A DNA stretch of 24,379 nt from positions 1 through 24,379 of the forward strand of contig JACQEE010000004.1 of NCBI GenBank assembly GCA_016200725.1, in the 5' to 3' direction. Below are positions 6,666-14,694 of this stretch, piece after piece. Numbering within the stretch: the stretch's first letter is position 1; every line of letters starts with the position of its first letter. The position numbers were made by a program, and so were the translations under genes. The notes beneath the pieces are model-generated. The model was not told where the DNA came from. It did not search any database and worked only from the letters and a program-made list of their open reading frames with translations. Source of the DNA: Chloroflexota bacterium. GTDB taxonomy: Bacteria > Chloroflexota > Dehalococcoidia > SHYB01.

Positions 6666-8174
6666 TCACGGGAATCGTACTCCGAGCGCGGACTCGACCG
6701 CCGACGCCAGCGCCAGCACCGCGCCATCGTTGAATGGCGCGCCGACCAGTTGTGCTCCGACAGGCAGTCCCGAGGGCGTTGAGCCGCAGGGAACCGATAG
6801 TGCCGGGAAGCCGATGAAACTCCAGGGGATGCAGTTCTCCGACAGAATCATGATGAACCGGTCGCTCTCTCCGAGGGCGGGCGCCGGTACCTTGCTCGTC
6901 GGCAGCAGCAGCGCGTCGAACTCCTGGAAGTGCGCTGCCATGCGCTCGGCGAACTCGCTGCGGAAGCGCTGTGCAGCGAGGTAGTCCACCGCCGTGACGT
7001 GCCTCGCCTCGTCGAGTTGCTCGCGCACCGGCTCTGTGTACAGATTGGCCGCGTCGGGGAATGCCTGGTGGAAGGCAGCGGCCTCACACCGGCTCATGAC
7101 CATGCCCAGCGATGTGCAGAGCCGGATGTCCTGCGCCGATGGCGTGCTCGTCTCGATGATCTGCGCCCCCGCGGCGCGCAGCGCCTCGACGGCTTGATCG
7201 AAGGCCGCGAGCACTGCGGGATCGGCACCGGTGAGTCCGTGCAGCGCCAAGCCCACGCGCAGGCCGCGAACATCCTTGTCGAGATATAGGGTGTAATTGT
7301 CCGGGGGCCTGTTCACGGTGTTCGGGTCGCGTATGTCCGGCCCCTGCGCTGCGTTCATGAGCAGCGCAGTGTCGCGGACTGTTCGACCCATGAGCCCGGT
7401 GTGATCCATGCTCCACGAAAGCACCACGATGCCATCGGTGGAGACGAGGCCGTAGGTTGGCTTGTACCCCACGATGCCGCAGAGTGCAGATGGCACTCGA
7501 ATGGATGCGCGCGTATCCGTGCCCAGGCTCACGAGGCTCATGCCCGTGGCGACAGCGATAGCCGACCCGCCGCTCGGGCCGCCGGGGTCACGCGCTGGAT
7601 CCCAGGGGTTGTGACTCTGCGGGGTCGTCACGCCCAGCGCGAACTCGTGGGTGTGCGTCTTGCCGACGAGCAGCGCACCGCCGTCGCGCAGCCGTCCGAC
7701 GGCGGTCGCGTCGGCGGCCGGTGTCACATGCATCACCCGAGAACTCGCGGTCGTTGGCATGCTGCGGACGTGCAGCACATCCTTCACCGAAGCAGGAATG
7801 CCGTGGAAGGCACCGCGGACTCGTCCACGAGCCCGCTCGCTATCGAGGCGCTTCGCCTCGCGGAGCAATTCTTCTTCCGGCGCGAGGAAGGTGAATGCAT
7901 TGAGTGAGGAGTTCTTCGCCTTGATTACGCCGATCGCTTCGTTCAACAGTTCGGTGGCGCTCAGGCGTCCTTGAGCCATCGCCTCCGCCGCGCCTGCCAC
8001 GGTGCCCAGGGACGGCGCGCGCCGTGGTCCGGCTGGCAGCGACTTGATCTTCTGGCTCGCATCGCTCGCGTACCGCTCGAGCGAGTACGTGAACGCCGGT
8101 CGACGCATCATCGCGTCTACGCGGTAGCGCTGGGTGTCCGCAAGTGCGGCTCGAAAACTATCTCTCGCCGTCAT
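6666..8174 (-). CDS. Amidase-signature family hydrolase with altered catalytic motifs
   Basis: A 502-residue amidase-signature protein. The family's catalytic Lys is in ASVKDVL (Lys131), and the nucleophile serine is Ser224 in GTDTRASIRVPSALCG. Two usual features are changed. The cis-serine of the GGSSGGS loop, 24 residues before the nucleophile in FAAH and GatA, is Pro200 here (GGPSGGSA), and the GG before the nucleophile is Arg-Ala. In biuret and cyanurate pathways this family supplies allophanate hydrolase (AtzF/TrzF) and carboxybiuret hydrolase (AtzE); this protein lacks the extra AtzF C-terminal domain. Its ATG overlaps the upstream hydrolase stop (ATGA), so the two are translationally coupled and probably act in sequence. 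The N-terminal 50 residues precede the usual domain and are unassigned. Substrate unknown; a ureido or amide product of the previous step is the natural guess. Confidence 0.85.
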   Translation of the reverse strand: MTARDSFRAALADTQRYRVDAMMRRPAFTYSLERYASDASQKIKSLPAGPRRAPSLGTVAGAAEAMAQGRLSATELLNEAIGVIKAKNSSLNAFTFLAPEEELLREAKRLDSERARGRVRGAFHGIPASVKDVLHVRSMPTTASSRVMHVTPAADATAVGRLRDGGALLVGKTHTHEFALGVTTPQSHNPWDPARDPGGPSGGSAIAVATGMSLVSLGTDTRASIRVPSALCGIVGYKPTYGLVSTDGIVVLSWSMDHTGLMGRTVRDTALLMNAAQGPDIRDPNTVNRPPDNYTLYLDKDVRGLRVGLALHGLTGADPAVLAAFDQAVEALRAAGAQIIETSTPSAQDIRLCTSLGMVMSRCEAAAFHQAFPDAANLYTEPVREQLDEARHVTAVDYLAAQRFRSEFAERMAAHFQEFDALLLPTSKVPAPALGESDRFIMILSENCIPWSFIGFPALSVPCGSTPSGLPVGAQLVGAPFNDGAVLALASAVESALGVRFP

Positions 8175-8872
8175 CGAGCGACGCTCTTCAGTCCCGCGAT
8201 GGCGCGGAGGAACTTTCGAGAGTCTGAGACCGAGCCGAAGACCCCGCCCTGCATCTTGATCATCTTGATCGCTGCAAGATAGTTCCCCTCATCCGTCGCG
8301 CCTGTGCAGTCCTCGAGCAGCAGGCACTCGTAGCCTCGGTCGTTCGCCTCGCGCATCGTCGTGTGGACGCAGACGTCCGTAGTGATGCCGGTGAGCACGA
8401 TGTGCGTGATGCCGCGATTCTTCAGGACGAGGTCGAGGTCGGTAGCCGTAAACGACCCCTTCGTCGGCTTGTCAACGATAGCCTCTCCAGGGAGTGGGGC
8501 CAGTTCCTCGATGATTTCCCAGCCAGGCTCGCCGCGGACGAGGATGCGTCCGCACGGCCCCATATCGCCGATGCCAGCGCCTATCTGCTTCGAGCGCCAC
8601 AACTTGTTTGGCGGGCAGTCGGAGAGGTCAGGCTTATGCCCTTCGCGCGTGTGAATGATCGTGAAACCCAGCTTTCGGCACGCTGCGAGCACGCGCTGCG
8701 ACGGCTCAATCCCGCGACGCGTGTTGGCGATATCGTAGCCCATCTTGTCGACGTACCCGCCGCGCCCACAGAAGTCATGCTGCCAGTCGATGAGCATCAA
8801 CGCCGCACGCCTCGGCGACAGATTGCCATCGTATGGCCAGCGATATGGGTCGGCGGGCACCGTTATGGGCAC
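8171..8872 (-). CDS. biuH: Biuret amidohydrolase-like cysteine hydrolase (isochorismatase fold)
   Basis: A 233-residue isochorismatase-like cysteine hydrolase with the catalytic triad Asp29 (LMLIDWQHDF), Lys135 (IVDKPTKGSF) and Cys168 (TGITTDVCVHTT). Compared from memory with Rhizobium leguminosarum biuret hydrolase (Asp36, Lys142, Cys175; Gln215 in the substrate pocket), every residue matches at a constant offset of seven, including Gln208 here. Whole segments are close: DPYRWPYDG at the N-terminus, HTREGH, PCGRILVRGEPGWEI, CLLLEDC and KMQGGVFGSVSDS. The enzyme would hydrolyse biuret to allophanate and ammonia in the cytoplasm. A related ureide (ureidoacrylate, carbamoylsarcosine) cannot be excluded. 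It follows the binding-protein gene after a 71-base gap with a strong hairpin, has AAGGAG before its ATG, and overlaps the amidase start by 4 bases. Confidence 0.8.
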   Translation of the reverse strand: MPITVPADPYRWPYDGNLSPRRAALMLIDWQHDFCGRGGYVDKMGYDIANTRRGIEPSQRVLAACRKLGFTIIHTREGHKPDLSDCPPNKLWRSKQIGAGIGDMGPCGRILVRGEPGWEIIEELAPLPGEAIVDKPTKGSFTATDLDLVLKNRGITHIVLTGITTDVCVHTTMREANDRGYECLLLEDCTGATDEGNYLAAIKMIKMQGGVFGSVSDSRKFLRAIAGLKSVAR

Positions 8873-8892
8873 GCGACACTCCTTGAAAGACT

Positions 8893-8926
8893 GCGGGGCG
8901 GCAACCGCTTGGCGGTGCCGCCCCGC
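8893..8926 (-). terminator. Strong intra-operon hairpin after the binding-protein gene
   Basis: An 11-base perfect inverted repeat (GCGGGGCGGCA at 8893-8903 with TGCCGCCCCGC at 8916-8926) continues inward as four more pairs (8905-8908 with 8912-8915), leaving a three-base loop and one bulged base. It starts 18 bases after the binding-protein stop codon. On the transcribed strand it is followed by AGTCTTTC rather than a run of T, then directly by the AAGGAG of the hydrolase gene. It is therefore better read as an mRNA 3'-end stabiliser or partial terminator than as a full stop to transcription. Confidence 0.7.
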
Positions 8927-8943
8927 TTTCGGCTCTGTTCAGC

Positions 8944-10074
8944 CTACTGGCCGACTACGCCCTCGACGTACCAATCGAAGGTGTTGACCAGGCTGGGATC
9001 GCCCACCTGCCCAGCCGCGATCTTGAGATTACCCTTGTTGTCCTTGATTGGCCCGGCGAAGACTTGTGCCTTGCCACTCTTAAAGTCTTGGATCTTGGCC
9101 TGGACCGTCTGCTTCACGTCGTCGGGCACTGCCGACCCGAACGGAGCCAGCGTCACCATGTCGGTAGTGAGCGAACCGATCAGGTTCTTCGGGTTCGACT
9201 TCCACGTGCCGGCCTCGATGGCCTGCACTTCGCGGGTAAAGAAGCCTCCCCAGGTGAAGCCGATGCCGCCGATCCAGCCCTTCGGCGCGTACTGCTGCAC
9301 GGCCGTCGAATGGAAGCCGACCGTGTACATGCCGCGAGACTCCGCCGTCTTCACGACTGTGATCGGGGAGTCCACGATCATCGTCACCACGTCCACGCCC
9401 TGGTCCGCCAGCGCGTTGGTGGAGGCCGCTTCCTTTGCGGAATCCAGCCAGGCGTTGTCGTAGATCACCCGCATCTCCGCCTTGGGATTGACCGAACGGG
9501 CCCCAAGCGTGAAGGCGTTGACCGAATCGATGATGTTCGGGATCTGGAACCCGGCGATGAACCCCAGTTTGTTCGTCTTCGTCATCTTGCCTGCGGCCAT
9601 GCCTAGGGCATAGGAGTACTGGTCAGACGCGGCCCAGTACGTGTGGAAATTGTCCGCCTGCTTGAATCCCGCCGGATGATCGAACATCACGTCCGGATGT
9701 TTCGAGGCAGTATCGAGCGCCGGATCCAGGTAGCCGAAACTCGCCGGCACGATGAACTTCGCGCCTTGGGCAATCATGTTCTCGATCACGCGGGATACGT
9801 CGGCATTTTCGGGGATGTTCTCCGTCTCGAGCAACTTGACGTACGGCAGGTTCTTGACCACCTGGGCCGCCGCCTCGGCATGCGCCTGGTTGTACCCGGC
9901 GTCCGTCTTCGAACCGACATGGATGATGCCCATCACGAATGGGGCGTGCGCCGGAGTTCCGGCCGCCGGCTTCGCCGTTGGGCTCGAACTCCCGCCGCAT
10001 GCTGCCGTCGCCAGGATGACAGCGGCGGCGATGCTCGCCAAGGCGAGCAACTTCTTCGGCAATCGTCTCAACAT
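8944..10074 (-). CDS. BMP family ABC transporter substrate-binding lipoprotein
   Basis: A 376-residue lipoprotein. A signal peptide with a KK N-region ends in the lipobox ATAAC (Cys26), followed by a Ser/Pro/Thr/Ala linker. The mature part is a BMP/PnrA-type periplasmic-binding fold: FVMGIIHVGSKTDAGYNQAH at its start, ENMIAQGAKFIVPASFGY, KLGFIAGFQIPNIIDSVNAF, an ALADQGVDVVTMIVDS strand, and GFHSTAVQQYAPKGWIGGIGFTWG toward the end. BMP proteins usually bind nucleosides or purine-like compounds and pair with exactly the two permeases and double ATPase encoded just upstream. Given the downstream hydrolases, I infer a heterocycle or ureide ligand rather than a ribonucleoside. The gene is bracketed by two RNA hairpins, which could raise its level above the permeases. 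It starts at ATG with AGGAGAGGAAAT upstream. Confidence 0.93.
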   Translation of the reverse strand: MLRRLPKKLLALASIAAAVILATAACGGSSSPTAKPAAGTPAHAPFVMGIIHVGSKTDAGYNQAHAEAAAQVVKNLPYVKLLETENIPENADVSRVIENMIAQGAKFIVPASFGYLDPALDTASKHPDVMFDHPAGFKQADNFHTYWAASDQYSYALGMAAGKMTKTNKLGFIAGFQIPNIIDSVNAFTLGARSVNPKAEMRVIYDNAWLDSAKEAASTNALADQGVDVVTMIVDSPITVVKTAESRGMYTVGFHSTAVQQYAPKGWIGGIGFTWGGFFTREVQAIEAGTWKSNPKNLIGSLTTDMVTLAPFGSAVPDDVKQTVQAKIQDFKSGKAQVFAGPIKDNKGNLKIAAGQVGDPSLVNTFDWYVEGVVGQ

Positions 10075-10092
10075 ATTTCCTCTCCTTTTTCT

Positions 10093-10110
10093 CCGGCTGT
10101 TCTCAGCCGG
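10093..10110 (-). promoter_or_regulatory. RNA hairpin just before the binding-protein ribosome site
   Basis: CCGGCTG (10093-10099) pairs with CAGCCGG (10104-10110) around a four-base loop, which is AGAA on the transcribed strand. It lies in the 65-base gap between the second permease and the binding-protein gene. The AGGAGAGGAAAT ribosome site follows within a few bases. A 5' hairpin here would protect the downstream cistron from decay. There is no T-run after it, so it is not a classical terminator. Confidence 0.5.
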
Positions 10111-10139
10111 CCTACTCCTCAGGTCCCGACTGCACGTGT

Positions 10140-11057
10140 TCAGCCGGTGCCTTCAAAGACATCCTTAAGACCCGCGGGGACAACCCGCCCCCTAACCCGA
10201 CCAAAGACCATCAGCACAACGAGGACTACGACATACGGAATCATATCGAGCAGGAAGGGCGAGATGCTCGTGCCACGGGCCTGGAGTTGCAATTGTAGCG
10301 CCACAGCACCTCCGAAGAGCAACGCACCGAGAATCGCACGCAACGGCGACCATGTCGCGAAGATCACCAGCCCCACGGCGATGAAGCCTGCTCCAGCCGT
10401 CATGCCTTCCTGCCACGTTTTCGTGTAGGCGATGGACAGGTGTGCGCCGCCAATGCCGCCCAGCATCCCCGCGGCGAACAGGGCCTGGTACTGCAGCCAG
10501 CGCGGCTTGAGGCCTGCGGCGAAGGCCACGGTGCGGTCCTCGCCGACTGCGCGGACACGCAGCCCCCAGGCCGTTCGATAGAGCAAAAACCAGACGCCTA
10601 TCGCCACCGGGATTGCGAGGTAGACGAGGAGATCCTTGTCGAAGAGCGGGCGCCCGATTTGCGGGATGCTCGCTAGCCCGGGTATGCGCAGATTTTTCAG
10701 GCCATCGATCGGCCGGCCAACGTACGATTTTCCGATAATCGCGGTAAGACCAAGCGCGAAGAACATCATGGTGAGCCCCGACGCCAGTTGGCTGCCCCGC
10801 CGCGTCACCACCAGGTATGCGAACAGCATGTTGAACGCCGCGCCAGCGAGACCGGCCGCAAGGATGCCCGCATAGGCGTTTCCCGTTTCGGCCGTCACGA
10901 CGAAGCCGATAACTGCGCCGATGAGCATCACTCCCTCGAGACCAAGGTTGACGATGCCCGACCGCTCTCCAATCACCTCGCCAACCGTCGCGTAGAGAAT
11001 CGATGTGCCTGAGAGCACGGCACCCGACAGGACACCCGAGAAGAATGATGTGCTCAT
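10140..11057 (-). CDS. ABC transporter permease (BMP/nucleoside type, second permease)
   Basis: A 305-residue, highly hydrophobic protein of the branched-chain/ribose-type permease family (BPD_transp_2). The conserved GERSGIVNLGLEGVMLIGA segment lies at about residues 30-48, and SGLTMMFFALGL and WGLRVRAVGEDRTVAFAAGL follow, the latter containing the EAA-like cytoplasmic loop that contacts the ATPase. About eight to ten membrane segments are expected. This is the NupQ/YufQ-like partner in BMP-type importers. Its ATG overlaps the end of the first permease gene by 4 bases, so the two are translationally coupled. It would form the heterodimeric channel in the inner membrane with the preceding gene product. 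Confidence 0.93.
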   Translation of the reverse strand: MSTSFFSGVLSGAVLSGTSILYATVGEVIGERSGIVNLGLEGVMLIGAVIGFVVTAETGNAYAGILAAGLAGAAFNMLFAYLVVTRRGSQLASGLTMMFFALGLTAIIGKSYVGRPIDGLKNLRIPGLASIPQIGRPLFDKDLLVYLAIPVAIGVWFLLYRTAWGLRVRAVGEDRTVAFAAGLKPRWLQYQALFAAGMLGGIGGAHLSIAYTKTWQEGMTAGAGFIAVGLVIFATWSPLRAILGALLFGGAVALQLQLQARGTSISPFLLDMIPYVVVLVVLMVFGRVRGRVVPAGLKDVFEGTG

Positions 11058-12112
11058 GCTTCACCGGCCTTGCGCGTACGCCGCGCGAGCACTACAAACA
11101 GGATCAGCGCCATGAGGATATTCACCGCTGAGCCCGGCAAATTCTGCGTGATTTGGAGCACATCGCGCCCCGATGTGATGATCGCGAGCATGAACGACAT
11201 CAGCACGATCAGCACCGGGTTGTGCCCCGCCATCCAACTGATGAGAAACCCGATATAGCCGTAACTGGAGGAGAACCCCGGGCGCAGCCGACCCTGAATC
11301 GCCGACGTCTCCGCCATGCCCCCGATCCCCGCGATGCCGCCGCCGATGATCATGAGGATGACGATATACCAGGCAATCGGAATCCCGCTTCTCTTGGCCG
11401 CTTCAGGATTTCCCCCGATCGCCCGCATCTCGTAACCCCAGCGCGTCTTGTAGAGGATGAACCAGAACAGCGCCACGGCGGCGAGCGCGATGAACAGGCC
11501 GATGTGCAGGCGCCCAGTCCAGAAGTGTGGGAGCACGCCCGCGTGCGGGAAGGTCTTGCTTTGCGGGAAATTGGAACTCTGGGGGTCGCGCCATACGCCG
11601 AAGACCAAATAGGACAGCAAGTAGCCGGCAACCGAATTCATCAAGAGCGTCGACAGCACCTCGCTCAAGAGGCCGCGCGCGCGCAGGAAGCCTAGCACGC
11701 CTGCCCACAGTCCGCCCCCGAGAAACCCGGCGAGCAGCATCAGCGGCAGCATGACTCCGATTGGCAGCCCCGGCCACGTCAGCGGGACAAACGCAGCGAA
11801 GACGGCCCCCAGGTACAGTTGCCCTTCCCCGCCTACATTCACCAGCCCGATGCGCGCGGGGATCGCCACTGCGAGCGCGCAGAACATCAGCGGAATCATG
11901 ATCACGAGCACTTCGCCAAATCCGCGTGCGCTGCCGAATGTGGCGTGCAGAACGTCCCAGTACGTGTCGAGCGGGTTCTTCCCGTAGATCGCCAGCAGGA
12001 TCGAGAAGCCCGCCAGCGCGACGATCACTGGACCGCCAACCCGCAGTGCAGCGTCTCGCTGATTCGGCGATAGCCCGTAGGAGGGTCTCGCGAGTGTGCC
12101 AGTTGCTGCCAT
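11054..12112 (-). CDS. ABC transporter permease (BMP/nucleoside type, first permease)
   Basis: A 352-residue membrane protein of the same permease family as its neighbour, of the longer NupP/YufP type. Features are the first membrane helix after PSYGLSPNQRDAALRVGG, IGLVNVGGEGQLYLGAVFAAF (the counterpart of the INLGLEG motif), LLSEVLSTLLMNSVAGYLLSYLV, and the cytoplasmic coupling loop WGYEMRAIGGNPEAAKRSGI. Large periplasmic residues between helices (VWRDPQSSNFPQSKTFP) match the usual layout. It starts two bases after the ATPase stop codon (TGATATG) and overlaps the second permease by 4 bases. Together with that protein it should make the substrate channel of the importer. Confidence 0.93.
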   Translation of the reverse strand: MAATGTLARPSYGLSPNQRDAALRVGGPVIVALAGFSILLAIYGKNPLDTYWDVLHATFGSARGFGEVLVIMIPLMFCALAVAIPARIGLVNVGGEGQLYLGAVFAAFVPLTWPGLPIGVMLPLMLLAGFLGGGLWAGVLGFLRARGLLSEVLSTLLMNSVAGYLLSYLVFGVWRDPQSSNFPQSKTFPHAGVLPHFWTGRLHIGLFIALAAVALFWFILYKTRWGYEMRAIGGNPEAAKRSGIPIAWYIVILMIIGGGIAGIGGMAETSAIQGRLRPGFSSSYGYIGFLISWMAGHNPVLIVLMSFMLAIITSGRDVLQITQNLPGSAVNILMALILFVVLARRTRKAGEA

Positions 12113-12113
12113 A

Positions 12114-13688
12114 TCAGGCCGTCGCTCCGGTCATCAGGCGGCCCACCGCGTCCCGAGTGGTCTCGTCGGGATGGAAGCGTCCCACGATTCGTCCCTCGCA
12201 CAGCACAAGGAGGGAGTCGCTCAACGTGAATAATTCGTCGAGGTCCTCCGAAATCAGCAGAACACCAGACCCCTCGTCGCGCGTGCTCACCAGCAGTTGC
12301 CGGGCCGCCACCGCGCTGGGCACGTCGAGCCCTCGAGTCGGATAGAACGCCACGATCAGCTTGTGCCGCTGACCGAGTTCCCGGGTCAGCACGATGCGCT
12401 GCAGGTTGCCGCCCGAGAGCGTTTCCGCCGCGACTGACGCGTTTGGCATCGGAATGCGCGACCGCTCCTCGTACCTGGCAGCATCCGCCCGCACCGCCTC
12501 CCAGTCCATAGAGAGTCCGCCGCGCCGGGCGTATCGCGCACGGTCGGCCAGGGCCATGTTCTCGGTCACCGTCATCGAGCCGACCACGCCCATCCATAGC
12601 GGGTTCTCGGGAATCACTGCGAGCCCATGTTGCCGGAGCTGGCCAATGGACCAGTGCGAGGCCTCGTGCCCTTCGAATCGCTTCACACCCTTGAAGGGCA
12701 ACAGCCCCAGAATCACGTCGCCGATTTCCTTCTGACCGCTTCCGGAGACGCCAGCGATGCCAACGATCTCATGCGGCCGCACCACCAGAGAGATGTCTTG
12801 GAGATGTAATTCTCCCCCCGCGCTCGGCGTGGTGATAGATGCGAGTTCAAGGACAGGAGTCGTGCCCTCCACCATCTTGCTACTGGCACGGTGGACCGCT
12901 GGCGGCTCGGCACCGAACATCATGGAGACAACCCGCCGCTCGGTGGCCTCAGCCCGCGTCAAGGTGCCTACCAACGCGCCTCGTCGCATGACGCTCAACC
13001 GGTCTGCGGAGGCGAACGCCTCGCGAAGCTTGTGGGTGATGAAGAGCACCGCATAGCCATCCGTCTTCAATTGGTGAAACACCTGCATCAGGTTCTCGAT
13101 CTCATGCGGCGCAAGCACGCTTGTCGGCTCGTCGAAAATCAAGACGCGCGCATCTGCCAGGAGCAGTTTGATCAATTCGATCTTCTGCTGCTCGCCGATG
13201 GACAACTGCCACACGTGGGCCTTGGGATCGATGTCCAGGCCATACTTCTTGGAAACCTCGCTGATTTTCGTTGCGATCTCTTTCAAGTCCAGCCGGACCT
13301 TCAACTCGGGCAGGAAAAGCGCAACGTTTTCAGCCACGGTAAAGGCGGGGATGAGCGTGAAGTTCTGGAATACCATCCCGATGCGCAGGCGGCGCGCATC
13401 CTGCGGCGACTTGAGTGCTACCGGCTTGCCCTGGAATCGTATCTCTCCCTCTTCAGGACGGTAGTAGCCATAGAGCACTTTCATCAACGTGCTCTTGCCC
13501 GAGCCATTCTCGCCAAGAATGGCATGGACTTCGCCAGCGTAGACATCGAGATCGACGCGGTCGTTGGCGACGACTGCAGGGAATCGCTTGGTGATTCCTC
13601 TGAGGGCGACTAGAGGCGCCGGACTCGGGCTCGGGTTGACCGTCCCAGGCCTTTCACCAGCGGATGTGCTCTGTGTATTGGAGGTCAT
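12114..13688 (-). CDS. ABC transporter ATP-binding protein with two nucleotide-binding domains
   Basis: A 524-residue protein with two ABC domains, the size and plan of sugar/nucleoside importer ATPases (RbsA, NupO/YufO). Domain 1 has Walker [10 protein letters not shown] (59-67), a Q-loop in GMVFQNF, signature [11 protein letters not shown] and Walker [13 protein letters not shown]. Domain 2 has a degenerate Walker A ([10 protein letters not shown]), signature [11 protein letters not shown] and [16 protein letters not shown]. The degenerate second site is normal for this family. It is the first gene of the presumed twelve-gene operon. Only 67 bases separate it from the upstream usp gene on the same strand, so the operon promoter must lie in that gap or in the usp gene. 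It energises uptake by the two permeases and the BMP-type binding protein. Confidence 0.95.
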   Translation of the reverse strand: MTSNTQSTSAGERPGTVNPSPSPAPLVALRGITKRFPAVVANDRVDLDVYAGEVHAILGENGSGKSTLMKVLYGYYRPEEGEIRFQGKPVALKSPQDARRLRIGMVFQNFTLIPAFTVAENVALFLPELKVRLDLKEIATKISEVSKKYGLDIDPKAHVWQLSIGEQQKIELIKLLLADARVLIFDEPTSVLAPHEIENLMQVFHQLKTDGYAVLFITHKLREAFASADRLSVMRRGALVGTLTRAEATERRVVSMMFGAEPPAVHRASSKMVEGTTPVLELASITTPSAGGELHLQDISLVVRPHEIVGIAGVSGSGQKEIGDVILGLLPFKGVKRFEGHEASHWSIGQLRQHGLAVIPENPLWMGVVGSMTVTENMALADRARYARRGGLSMDWEAVRADAARYEERSRIPMPNASVAAETLSGGNLQRIVLTRELGQRHKLIVAFYPTRGLDVPSAVAARQLLVSTRDEGSGVLLISEDLDELFTLSDSLLVLCEGRIVGRFHPDETTRDAVGRLMTGATA

Positions 13689-13743
13689 AGAAAATTCTCA
13701 CGGAACACTACCACAGACGCTTCGGATTCAGGATGAATACCCT

Positions 13744-13763
13744 GTTACGGTTACGTTACGAAC
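13744..13763 (-). repeat. Short GTTACG tandem repeat before the transporter operon
   Basis: GTTACG occurs twice in tandem at 13744-13755 and is followed by TTACG (13756-13760), ending in GAAC. It overlaps the end of the first usp gene and lies 56 bases before the ABC ATPase start, in the only place an operon-specific promoter could be. It could be an operator, but it is short and chance is not excluded. Confidence 0.3.
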
Positions 13764-14676
13764 CTGGCTGTTGCTGAAACACTTGCCTGCGCTGTGGCGG
13801 CGGAACTATGAGGACTGGCCGCTCGGCGCCGCGAATCACCCTGTCGGCGACGCTGCCCAGCACCCAGCGGCCAACGCCGGACTGCCCATGAGTCGACATA
13901 ACGATAAGGGAATCACTGGCCAGGCGAGTGTGCTCGATGATTTGGTCGGGAGCATACCCTTCGAGTACGTGCGTGGCGACTCGCAATCCGCGACTGTGCA
14001 GTCCCCATCTCACCCCATCGAGGTACTTGGCGGCGTGGGCTGCCAGGACACGGTGGAGTCCAGGGTCGTAGAACTCTGCATCAATCATCGAGGCCATCGT
14101 TTCCTCCGACGGAACGACGCTAACCAGGCCGACCGTGGCGCTAAACCTGCGGGCGAGCGACTCGACGAGCGGCAATACTGTTTCGCCAAGTAGAGAGCCG
14201 TCAAGCGGGACGATGAGCGTATGGAAAGCGCCCGATCCATTTGAGCGAGTGCCTTCGACACCGGGATGTATCAGCAGCAGAGGGATAGATGTTCGCTGAA
14301 GCACTCGATCCGCGACGCTACCCAGGACACCGCGCGCGGTCCCTTGGCGAGCATGGGTCGACATGGCGATGAGTTGGTACGGCCCGTCTTCACTCACCTT
14401 GAGGATTGCGTCGGCTGGATCCCCGACCACTTTCCAGATGTCCGCTTCGACATCCCGGCCGGCGAGATCGCCCTGGATACGGGAGAGATCCGCTGCTGCT
14501 CCTTGTGTAGGCGCGTTTCGACTCCGGCTCGAAGTATCGGACGTCGCCCTCGCCTGGGGTGAGGCGTGGAGCAACGTCACGCTGGAGTGGCAGGCCCTGG
14601 CCAGAACGACGACCGTTGGCAGGATGGACTCGCTCAGTGGTGACCCGTCCAGAGGCAAGAGGATGCGTTCGAACAT
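13756..14676 (-). CDS. Universal stress protein, tandem UspA domains (first of four)
   Basis: A 306-residue protein with two UspA domains. Domain 1 starts MFERILLPLDGSPLSE and ends with the nucleotide-binding loop STHARQGTARGVLGSVADRVL. Domain 2 starts TLIVPLDGSLLGE and has the classical ATP-binding G-x2-G-x9-G(S/T) type loop STHGQSGVGRWVLGSVADRVI. The first domain has Ala-Arg in place of the usual HGRSG glycine pattern, so it may bind nucleotide less well. Usp proteins are cytoplasmic and accumulate in starvation, redox or energy stress. The gene follows a small hypothetical gene by 18 bases, itself downstream of ftsH, so it may be transcribed with them. Its start has GGAAGG about 8 bases upstream. 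Confidence 0.93.
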   Translation of the reverse strand: MFERILLPLDGSPLSESILPTVVVLARACHSSVTLLHASPQARATSDTSSRSRNAPTQGAAADLSRIQGDLAGRDVEADIWKVVGDPADAILKVSEDGPYQLIAMSTHARQGTARGVLGSVADRVLQRTSIPLLLIHPGVEGTRSNGSGAFHTLIVPLDGSLLGETVLPLVESLARRFSATVGLVSVVPSEETMASMIDAEFYDPGLHRVLAAHAAKYLDGVRWGLHSRGLRVATHVLEGYAPDQIIEHTRLASDSLIVMSTHGQSGVGRWVLGSVADRVIRGAERPVLIVPPPQRRQVFQQQPGS

Positions 14677-14694
14677 GATTGACCTTCCTACTCG

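Noticed and set aside
8363..9463. Long plus-strand open frame across the hydrolase and binding-protein genes
   Set aside because: It crosses two unrelated, clearly coding genes and the hairpin between them, and its translation has no recognisable domain.
12891..13613. Plus-strand open frame opposite the ABC ATPase
   Set aside because: Shadow of the ATPase: the minus strand carries all Walker and signature motifs, and the plus translation is compositionally odd.
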